23,155 nucleotides of DNA from Phaeoceros laevis. Its lineage: Eukaryota > Anthocerotophyta > Anthocerotopsida > Notothyladales. Made by a program: the position numbers and the translations under genes. Within the stretch, counting starts at the first letter, position 1. Each line of letters begins with the position of its first letter. The notes beneath the pieces were generated by a model. The model saw only the letters and a program-made list of their open reading frames with translations, did no database searches and was not told where the DNA came from. Shown piece after piece: positions 10,001 to 18,700 of this stretch. Location: contig JBNGIQ010009279.1 in assembly GCA_049999765.1 (NCBI GenBank), positions 24,253-47,407 on the forward strand, given 5' to 3'.

Positions 10001-11468
10001 CCGATGTATTATATCCAACATCTTGCACCACTTTTCACCCCAGTCCTCACCTCAGGCCTTTCCCCATCTTTCCCCTCGGTATTCCCATCGCCAAGCCTCT
10101 CCCTCCCGATTTTCTCCTCCTAGGATTTCTAACTGCAGCAGCTTGCCAGAAACATCTAGAACAGGTGTACAGGATTGCTTACCACTAGTGATTGCTCTTA
10201 TTGATGTAGCTCTGATACCGCAAGGCAAGGAGCAACCCAATAAGTTTCGTGCAGAGCTGGAGAACTACAGAAGGTCGTCCAATAGCCATGGCTACTTCCT
10301 GCACGTTGTCTGGATTGTGTCTCCGGATGCCCGGATTGCAACATCTTCGGCTTGGCCTAGCCTTCGAGGGCGGGCAGATTCAACTCTGTCAAAACCTGTC
10401 CATGGGTCTCGATTGATGGCTCTTGCTGAAGAGATTAATGCCAGGTACAGGAAAGAGGTGTTGGTGGACAGGAAGCGGACATTGTTGATGCGCCCTCCTT
10501 CACCTTCAAGGATGAACTCAAGCACGAGTACTAGCAGCGGTCAAGGACAAGAGGCTGTGCTACCCAGCCAATCACCTACGAGAGAAGGTGCTCAAAGCTT
10601 ACCTACCCAGGTTCCACCACCTATTCATTCGAATAACAGTAGCCCTGACAGAAATGGACAGGGGGATCCAAGTTCAGAGGTTACAGTATTGGATGACGTG
10701 CAACTGGAAATTGTGGAAATGGACGCAGTAGAAGTGGGACCTGTTATCCGTACAATCAGATCCTCTAATGAAGCTGCGAAGCCAGTGGTTTCAGATACTC
10801 TGTCCAAGGTAGCGTTAGCCGGCATCAGGATTCTTTTGGTGGAGGACACAGCTGTTATGCAGCTGATTGCAAGTCAAATGCTTAGAAAAGAAGGCGCTGT
10901 AGTCACAGTAGCCCGTAATGGTAAGGAGGCTGTTGATATGGTGGCGGATGCTCTTGGTGCTCTCGATCTCCCGGAGTCTTCATCCACAAAATCCCCTCCA
11001 AGGCCTCTTGCCTCGTCAAGAGATGCTTTCGACCTTGTCCTGATGGACTGTCAGGTAAACTTCATCCGCTATTGTGTTGTGGTTTTACAGTTTGTCCCGA
11101 GACCTCAAAAGTGGGTCTTCTCGACTGCTATCATCTGCTGGCAAATGTCTCTTGGTTCCATCAATATCAGGACCTATCCTAAACATACTGTCTTGCTGCA
11201 GATGCCTGTTATGGACGGTTACACTGCCACAGTCAAAATAAGGGATATGGAGCAAAACAGGCATCATCTACCGATAGTTGCTTTGACAGCACATGGAGGT
11301 ATGGTGAGCGACCAGCAGAAATGCATGGACGCTGGAATGGACGCATACATCACTAAGCCCTTACAGCTGGAAACCCTCTTGGCTGCCATGACTCAGCTGA
11401 ACATCGGCACAAACAGGGAGTCCCAACCTATTCTTGAGTCAGCTATGTCTCAAACAAGTGTAGCGTAA
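7033..11468 (+). CDS. CKI1-like: CKI1-like hybrid sensor histidine kinase
   Basis: Membrane sensor kinase of the plant multistep phosphorelay, which passes phosphate to HPt proteins. The model joins 7033-7275, 7378-8121, 8247-8625, 8742-9322, 9618-11054 and 11202-11468, about 1,216 residues; Arabidopsis CKI1 has 1,122. Introns begin GT, end AG and keep phase; the one at 8626 has a tactaac branch site. The order is: N-terminal membrane segment (MLSLVIIAFTASAY), extracellular region to about 350, second membrane segment 351-374, H box MSHDLRTPL (His413), N box near 525-540 (ISNLLSNAVKFT), G1 VDDSGVGIPP near 606-615, G2 GGAGLGLAIV near 637-646, a degenerate receiver-like region, then a true receiver with Glu1058-Asp1059, phospho-acceptor Asp1126 (LVLMDCQ|MPVMDGY) and Lys1180 (ITKPL). 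The sensor region resembles CKI1 rather than the CHASE domain of cytokinin receptors. The start is uncertain: ATG 7033 is the first in frame after an in-frame stop, but an acceptor-like tacag at 7025-7029 could join an upstream exon. A further in-frame intron at 10006-10164 is possible and would remove 53 residues. Confidence 0.85.
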
Positions 11469-11802
11469 GCTATGGTTCAGCAAGAGAACTCGCTGAAAGC
11501 TCTTAAGCCTCGATAGGGAAACATTTTTGCCCTTCCATCGGGGAGCAGTAGTAGATTATCATACCACATGAGCGTGATGATCTTCATGAATCCGCTGGCC
11601 AGGGACTTCCCATTTTTGTGCAGCAATCAATCCCTTTGGGAACTTGCTTGCCGGCCGCTTCAAGCCTCATGACATTTATTTTCTAACCTCTCAGTCGAAA
11701 AGCTTACGCGATTGTGGCGTTCATTCTGAACCACCATTGTTGACTGCTTGTGATGAACCTGTGCAGGTGATTCTGATTAACCAGGCACAGCGTCACAGCA
11801 GT
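11469..11802. other. Spacer between convergent genes
   Basis: These 334 bp hold the 3' untranslated regions and transcription ends of the plus-strand kinase and the minus-strand SDHAF2 gene, which converge here. Nothing else is recognised. Overlap of the two 3' ends is possible. Confidence 0.6.
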
Positions 11803-12606
11803 TCATTGATTCCCAGCTTGGGGGCCTCCCAGCTTGCGATTATCATCCCAGCCACGAACCCATGGCAGCCCAGGAGCTGCCCTTGTTTCAGCCGGAGAAA
11901 AGCTCAGTAACTTCTCGGACACATAATGCTTTATAGCCGAGAATACCTGCCAGGAACGCAGAAGAGTCAGTCATGCCGCTGCGAGGAGACACCGGCGCTG
12001 CAAACAGACGGGATGGGAAGTCCAAACGGACACGACTTACAGGGTTGTCAGCAACATTGGGAGGAGGCTCTTCCTGCCCTGTTACCCACTTCCAGAGATC
12101 AGGATTTTCCTGCTCCAAGCAACACAGCCAAGCTTGTAATTCTTCAACAACGAACGGAGGCAGAAGGAATGGAAAATCAGCCAAGGCTTGTACCGCATCC
12201 AGCAGTTGTCCCGCCCCTTCCAGATGCGCGTCATCCAGTCCGGGGACGTTGTCCTGTGCCCACTTGCCTAGAATGAGGTCGAGCTCGAGGTATCCCCGCT
12301 GCTTGCTCCTGTACAGAATTCTGCTTGCAAGCGCACACACAGCAAACGTCACGCCTGGCCGGAATTGTGCGCCTGCAGCACACACTTGTCAAGCGAATTG
12401 TCCATCAACCTGTTGACGATCCTTCGCTTGATCTCATCAGGCGGCAGGGTCTCCCCTTCTGCCTCTCCTGAGCCGTGACATGACCTGCTGTTTCCTGCGC
12501 CGGGTAGATATAAGAGGTGTGAAAAAGCGACCGCAGAGGTTGGCCTCGCCTCGTGGGACACAAGGATACCGGACCTGAGCAGCCACCACCCAGTCCGACT
12601 CGCCAT
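11803..12606 (-). CDS. SDHAF2: Succinate dehydrogenase assembly factor 2, mitochondrial
   Basis: SDHAF2 (SDH5) is a small matrix protein that promotes covalent FAD attachment to the flavoprotein subunit of complex II. Minus-strand exons are 12606-12410, 12320-12041 and 11946-11803; introns of 89 and 94 bp have GT/AG ends, the second with donor ccct|gtaag and acceptor tggcag|gtattc. The 621 nt encode 206 residues. The N-terminus MASRTGWWLLRSGILVSHEA is basic and suits mitochondrial import; an in-frame ATG 19 codons upstream (12663) adds acidic residues and is less likely. Family blocks follow: DEIKRRIVNR|ILYRSK, QRGYLELDLILGKW, ENPDLWKWVTGQEEPP, NPVFSAIKHYVSEKLL, and the plant-type tail ETRAAPGLPWVRGWDD ending PQAGNQ. 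One oddity is about 24 extra residues between LGKWAQDN...LLD and LEQENPDLWKW, including FPFLLPPFVVEELQAW. No GT-AG intron of suitable phase removes them cleanly, so they look coding. The gene is convergent with the kinase. Confidence 0.93.
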
Positions 12607-13123
12607 CGCTGACGTCCCTACTATGTCCAATTTCTCCAAGTGCCCACTAGCTTGACTCTCCACCTAACCTGCCCGGCGGGTTACCTCAACTACCCTTCAT
12701 CTCCGCTGCGTGTGTCGTGCGAATCCACCAAATTAATCACTTTAAATAAACTTCTTTCCTACCCCTTGGCCGGGGAGGTGCGTGGCCTTCGCCAGTTACT
12801 CGTATTGTTTGGAATCCTGTCTTATTTTTTAGGACGTTGCTCCAGCTACATGGTTTTGAGTCGTCGTGAGACAGAGCTGACCCCAGCTGAACCAATTTAC
12901 AGACGTGGTAGACGAGAGTGCACTGCCAACGCTACTAAAACTCCGGGACGACCGACATAGTGATTGAATAACAACCGGCGTGGCAGCCAATATCTGTTTG
13001 TAGCACAAAGGAGCTGCTATTTCATTGTTGGCTACACATACATGCTGGTTAGATTGTACCATATAGTAACTGAGAACAAAACTTCTAAGGCTTGCAAATC
13101 GGCCTGTGGGCTCTAGGTCGAAG
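12607..13123. other. Spacer: SDHAF2 promoter and eL22 3' end
   Basis: These 517 bp should contain the promoter and leader of SDHAF2 (reading left) and the 3' untranslated region of the eL22 gene (also reading left, ending at 13124). No coding sequence or repeat is recognised. Confidence 0.55.
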
Positions 13124-13680
13124 TTAATCTTCATCCTCAGCCTCATTGTCGGCAATGTTGAAGTACCGCAGCTCATAGACATTTCTATCCTTGTCATGAG
13201 CAATCACTCGGAGCCAATCCCTGACATTGTGCTTCTTCAGGTACTTCTTCGTCAAGTACTTCAAATACCTATCCGGACAAACACATCCAGCAACCGGTTA
13301 GCGAGAGCTGGTGCACACAATCCCCAAACCCTTTGCTGCACCGGGTCGTTTCCTGACTTTGCAACACAGGTCAAAATAAGACGACAGCCACCTCCTGTCA
13401 GTAGCCATAACAGACAGCAGCAGAAAGCAAACCTCTTAGAGAAGGCAGCCTCGGAGGTGACGCTGATCTTGTTCTTCTCTCGGGTGACGGTAACAGCATC
13501 GCCAAGGACTCCGGCCTTGCCACCGACCTTGATGCGGTCCAACAAAAACTTCTCAAAGGAGGCAATGTCCATGATCTTGTCATCCACGGGCTTGCCGCAG
13601 TCGATGGTGAAGGTGGACGCCTTCTTCTTGCTCTTGGGGCCCTGCGCCTTCTTAGCCGCCGCTGCAGCCTGAGGCGCCAT
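13124..13680 (-). CDS. RPL22: 60S ribosomal protein L22 (eL22), cytosolic
   Basis: Structural protein of the cytosolic large ribosomal subunit. The minus-strand exons are 13680-13433 (248 nt) and 13268-13124 (145 nt), joined across a 164-bp intron with donor aagag|gtttgc and acceptor ggatag|gtattt; the split Arg codon is restored. The product is 130 residues, normal for eL22. It begins [20 protein letters not shown], continues [34 protein letters not shown] and [16 protein letters not shown], then [20 protein letters not shown] and [15 protein letters not shown], and ends in the expected acidic tail. The basic Ala/Lys N-terminus and the [18 protein letters not shown] signature are diagnostic. 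It is divergent from the plastid bL31 gene over 335 bp. Confidence 0.97.
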
Positions 13681-14015
13681 CGCAATTAGCCTATCTGAAG
13701 AGGCTCCGCACCTTCAGGGTTACAGAGCTTGCGAGAATGGTAAAGAGTGTGCCAGACAACGCCAAGGGCCTTATGTGTTTAGGGTTAGGGCTGACAATAA
13801 TAGGAGCAAGCAAGGGGCTGGTGAAGGAATATGCACTGCAGCTGCTGGAACTACCGAAAATTGAAGCGTAAACGCCGTCCCTCCGTATTGTAGTTTCCAT
13901 TATCTCTCTCTTGTTCGGACTCTCTGTCTCTCTCTCTCAAACTCTTATCCTTTGAATCACCGAACACCCCGGGGGATCGATCGGTAACGGAAAGCTCCAC
14001 GGTTTTTGCTCGGCG
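13681..14015. promoter_or_regulatory. Bidirectional promoter between eL22 and plastid bL31
   Basis: Two ribosomal-protein genes start in opposite directions 335 bp apart. A telo-box-like motif, tttagggttaggg, lies at 13778-13790, next to aagggcctt at 13764-13772, which resembles a site II/GGCCC-type element. Telo-boxes with such elements are a known signature of plant ribosomal-protein and translation-gene promoters. A CT-rich stretch at about 13902-13940 (ctctctgtctctctctctc) is a typical leader patch for the plus-strand gene. Shared regulation is inferred. Confidence 0.75.
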
Positions 14016-14541
14016 ATGGCGTCCCTCACCGCCTTGGGCTGCTCCTGCACCGGCGCCTCCCCTTCGACGTCTTGCTCCTTCCTTTCTGGCAATTCTTCCC
14101 TTAAGGTGCGGTTCATTTTTGGATTTCTGTCCCGCTCTGGCCTGAATAGCTGCGTCAGTTGTTTCTTCTCGCTTGCCATCTCCAATGCAGCGGCGGTCAT
14201 TTTGGCAGGTCGATAGAGGAGTAGCGAGAGTGTCGTGCAGGAAAGCAGAGATTCATCCTAAATGGTTCAGTGAAGCCAAAGTATTTTGCAATGGAGAGCT
14301 TGTGATGACCACCGGAGGAACACAGGAGGAGTATGTTGTAGATATCTGGTCGGGGAATCACCCCTATTTTCAAGGCAGCAAGAATACTTTGCTGTTGGAC
14401 AGAGACAGGGTCGACAAATTTAAGCAGCGGTATGGTATGATGGGAGGACTGTCTGAGGTCCCTGTGCTACAAGGTGAAGTCGTTTTTGAGAAGAAGAAGA
14501 AGCCCCCAGTTAAGGGCAAAGGAGGAGGCAAGAAGAAGTAG
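14016..14541 (+). CDS. RPL31: 50S ribosomal protein L31 (bL31), chloroplastic
   Basis: Nuclear gene for a bacterial-type protein of the plastid large ribosomal subunit. Exon 1 (14016-14105) encodes MASLTALGCSCTGASPSTSC and ten more residues, a Ser/Thr/Ala-rich, acid-free plastid transit peptide. The 85-bp intron 14106-14190 (cttaag|gtgcgg, ccaatgcag|cgg) leaves the phase intact. Exon 2 (14191-14541) encodes the mature part with VSCRKAEIHPKWFSEAKVFC, NGELVMTTGGTQEEYVVDIW, SGNHPYFQGSKNTLLLDRDR and a Lys/Gly-rich tail GKGGGKKK. The total is 146 residues, as expected for plant plastid L31. An acceptor 18 nt further on (ttttggcag|gtcgat) also keeps frame and would remove six transit-peptide residues. 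Confidence 0.95.
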
Positions 14542-15700
14542 AGGTTGCATGTCATAATGAGCAAGATGTGCACCTCAAAGAGCTGCAATGGTCGGCTCCC
14601 TGCTGGAAGGATGCTGTGTACGTATCAGCAATCTTGCCTTAGCGAGGTTTTCCCTCCACCTATGAGTGTTGTGGATCAAGCCACAAGGCTTCCCTTGTTG
14701 CCATGTTAACAAAGTCAGGACAATTTGGATCTTTCTGCAAGGCAATGAATGACAACAAAAGCCGATTCAGGTTCTCCAGGTCCATTTTGCATATGCCAGT
14801 AGGAGGGCAAGGGAGAATTGCTGCGGAAGTACCTGTTTTGACCTGTTATCCTACCACTTCGAAGGATCAATGAGGACTTTATCCCAGTGCTCGCCGCTTG
14901 TCAATCTGCTCCGCAGGGCCTGCAGCCAGCTGCATCTGCCTTACCCCCCTCCTCGTTCCACATGCTAAGTTGTGGCCCTCCTGTCTCGCTCTCGAGGATG
15001 AATTTACCCAGCGCCTGAGGTGCCTGATCATGGCGCTTTCTCCACCCACCTCTACCTTCGGGATCACCTTCCGGAGTTAGGGATGCTTGTGAACGATTGG
15101 AAGTAAGATTCTTGGCTGTTTATAGGTCGAGGCTGCAACGACAGCCCTGTCGTGGCAGCCTCGACAGGGCTGTCTGTGCAGTCGACGCTTGCTGGTGTCT
15201 GCGTCGCTCCAAGCAATCAACATAGAGCTAGCGGTGTGCAAGTAGGTGGTTTGTTCTTTCTTCATCCATCTGCTACTATCAATGCACTTTGTCGCGCCGC
15301 CATGCCATCCATTGCCATGTCTCCTCTGCCAAGCTTGATGGCAGGTACCACACCTAAACCGCTCCCACCGTTTGCAAAGCGTGATACCAGGTAGCCAGAG
15401 ACACAAGCAATGCATCCCAAAGGCAAGCGGGCAGGTGGCTTTCGGGCTACCGGAGTTGACACGGCCGAAGGATGAGGAAGCTAATTGTTGCAACCCGCCA
15501 TTCTTACCTGATTCCTTTGCTCCTAGGAACGGGGGCTGTGCCAGAAAGTTTGCAACCTGAACACGAGCTCCGTGCTCGGCAACGAGTCCAGGTTGGTGAT
15601 GCAATGAGTGCAGGTCTGGTACTGCGGCTCTCCCTCTCAGGGGATGCCTTAGAGCGGTTCCATCCGGGTGGGGGATTCCGGCAGCTTCCTCGTGGGTATC
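14542..15700. other. Spacer: bL31 3' end and PPR gene promoter/leader
   Basis: This stretch of 1,159 bp has no recognised gene. The left part should be the bL31 3' untranslated region, the right part the promoter and leader of the PPR gene. Several open frames of 60-200 codons cross it, none with family motifs. A strong palindrome at 15126-15165 is listed separately. Confidence 0.55.
15126..15165. repeat. 40-bp near-perfect palindrome (hairpin)
   Basis: gtcgaggctgc at 15126-15136 pairs with gcagcctcgac at 15155-15165, and inside them acgacag (15138-15144) pairs with ctgtcgt (15147-15153) around a two-base centre. Only one pair in the stem is mismatched. The stem of about 19 bp would be very stable in DNA or RNA. 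No run of T follows, so it is not an obvious terminator. Confidence 0.85.
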
Positions 15701-18700
15701 ATGCTTTTCCTTGGGAAGTCATGTCGTTCCCTTCCTCTACGCTCCACTCTTGCTCCAGGGTGGCAGCACAATTTTGGTTACCTTGCTTCAGTTTCCGCAA
15801 GGTGCAGAGGCAGCAGCACCCCTGGGTCAGCTCCGGCCAAATGTCATGCAGAGGGCCGAATGCAGCTTTTGGCCCTCCACTACACGACACGGCCGGACCA
15901 GAGGGTGGACAAGGTCAATTGAATTCCAATACCTTGGAGAGGATGACTCTTTTCGTTCAGTGGATTGTGGCTGACAACTTCTACCCTTGTATTGCAGCGA
16001 GACTCCGGGCCCTCCGATTTTGTTCGAAACCTGACCAAGGAGAACTTCGGATTAAATCATCACAGCAAGCCTGAGCCCGTAAAGTCCAGCTTAGCAACTT
16101 TGGTTGCTGAGATACAGAGTCGCCGGAACGGGGGGTTTTCGTCTGTCCTGTCTATCAGACAAGACGAGGACTTCGAAAGTCTGTGCGAGGAGGGGAACCT
16201 TGATAAGGCATTGCATATCTTATCGTGCATGGAGCAGCAGGGAACTGTCCCCACAGTAAAGATGTATAGGTGCCTTTTAAAAGCTTGTGTGAAAAGGAAG
16301 AGCCTGGCTCAGGCTAAAAGAGCGCATGCTCATTTTTCTTCACTTGGATTGGAGTCCTCCAGATTACAGTTTCTTGGTGAATGTGCGGTGAGCTCGTTGG
16401 TGAAATGTGGTGGCCTGGAGGATGCGCTAGATGTGTTCAACAGTTTGCCCCGCCGAACTGTTTTCTCTTGGACAGCTTTAATTTCGGGGTACAGTTCGTC
16501 TAGGCAAGCTGACGAGGCTCTCATATTGTATCAGCGGATGCAAGAGGAAGGTGTGCAACCAAACGCGTACACTTTTGTCAGCTTGCTGAAAGCTTGTGGC
16601 AGGATGGGAAATCTGAAAGAAGGCAAGCACATCCATGCTGAAGCTGTGAAGTACAACTTTGGATCTGACTTGTTTGTGCGCACATGCTTGGTGGACATGT
16701 ATGCCAAGTGTGGGAGCATACTGGACGCACAGAATGCATTTGATGGGTTATCCCAGCCTGATGTAGTGTCATGGAATGCAATGCTCGGCGCATATGTGCA
16801 ACAGGGCGAACCTGAGAACGCTCTTCTTTTGTATGATAAACTGCAAGTGAGTGGTGTGAATCCAACCAACCGCACCTTTGTGAGCATTCTCCAAGCATGT
16901 GGCATACTTGCAGAGAAGGAAGGAGCAGCTGTTGTGAGTGGTCGCCCTACCAAGGTGAAGGCCCTTGCAAGAGGAAGGAAAGTACACGGTGATGCTCTAC
17001 GGAAGGGCTATGACAAAGATGTTTTTGTTGGTAGCACCCTTGTTAGTATGTATGGGAAGTGTGGGAGTATCATGGATGCAAAGAATGTGTTCAATGGGTT
17101 GTCCCAGCGGACAGTGGTGTCATGTAATACAATGCTTGCAGCCTACGTTGAGCAGGGGCAAGCGGCTGAAGCTTTGCAGTTGTATAAAGAAATGAGGAAT
17201 CAAGGTCTGAGTCCTGATGATCGTACCTTTGTGAGTGCACTTCAAGCATGCGGGATGCTTGCAGAAAATGAAGAAGGTGACATGGATCTACGACTCAGGA
17301 AATCACAGTGTCTGAATATGGGAAGGCTAATACATACTGACCTCCAGAAGAAGGGTTATGATTCAGATGTCTTTGTCGGTAGCATTCTTATTACTATGTA
17401 TGGAAAGTGTGGGAGTTTTGTGGATGCACAGAATGTGTTTGAGAGGTTGTCTCAGCGAGATGTGGTGTCATGGAATGCTTTACTTGCAGCATATGCTCAG
17501 CTGAGACAAGCAGACACGGCCTTGTTGTTGTATGAACAGATGTTGGAGGAAGGTGTTAGCCCAACAGTGCGGACGTTTGTTAGCACTCTGCAAGCATGTA
17601 GTATGCTTGCAGACGGGGAGCAAGATGTCGTTGTGGGTGGGCAGTGCACCAAAGCGAAGTCTTTAGTTCTTGGGAAGTCGATACATGCGGATACACAAAG
17701 GAGGGGTTATGATTTAGATGTCTTCGTTGGAAACACCCTGGTTAGTATGTATTGGAAGTGTGGAAGCTTTGTGGATGCACATCATGTGTTTGATATGCTA
17801 TCTCGTCGTGACACAGTATCATGGAATGTGATGCTTGCAGCACAAGTGGAGCAAGGTCAAGCAGAGCAGGCTTTACAGATGTACGAGCAACTTTTGGAGG
17901 AAGGTGACAGTCCAGATGCCTGGACCTTTGTAAGTGCACTTCAAGCCCATGGCATGCTTGCAGAGAGAGAGAATCAGGTTTTAGTGATCAATGGGCAATC
18001 CTTAAAACTGAATTTTGTGGCAAAGGGTAAGGCACTACATCGTCATGCTCAGGGTAAGGGTTACTGTTCCGACGTCTTTGTCGGTAACACCCTTGTTAGC
18101 ATGTATGGAAAGTGTGGGAGCATTGTTGATGCAAGGACCATATTTGACGGGTTGGCGCAGCATGATGTGGTGTCATGGAACGCCATGCTTGCTGCATATG
18201 TGGAGGAGGGGCGAGCAGGGGAGGCTTTTCATTTGTATGAACAGATGCATTTGAAAGGCACGAGTCGAGATACTTGGACTTTTGTGAGTGTACTACAGGC
18301 ATGTGGCATACTTGCAGAGCACGAAGCTGAAATAGTGATGGATGGTGAAATCACTAAGGTAGAGTCTCTTGGCAAGGGCAAGGCAGTACATGCAGATGCT
18401 ATAATTACCGGATGTGATTCAGATATCTTTGTTAGTAGCACCCTTGTCAGTATGTACGGCAAATGTGGGAGCATTGTGGATGCACAGAACATATTCGAAG
18501 GATTATCTCAGCGTGAGGTGGTGTCTTGGAACGCCATGCTTGCAGCCTACGCTCAGTGTGGTCAACCAGAAAAGGCTTTGAAGCTTTATGAACAGATGCG
18601 GGAGCAAGGTGTAAGTCAGAATGATAGGACTTTTGTGAGTGTGCTACAGGCATGTGGCATGCTTGCAGATAGAGTAGAAGATGTTGCTGCCGGTGGGAAA

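Noticed and set aside
15472-16074. A 200-codon plus-strand frame overlapping the start of the PPR gene
   Set aside because: It runs through the PPR intron and into exon 2 in the wrong frame. The frame starting at 15701 gives a convincing targeting peptide and joins in phase.
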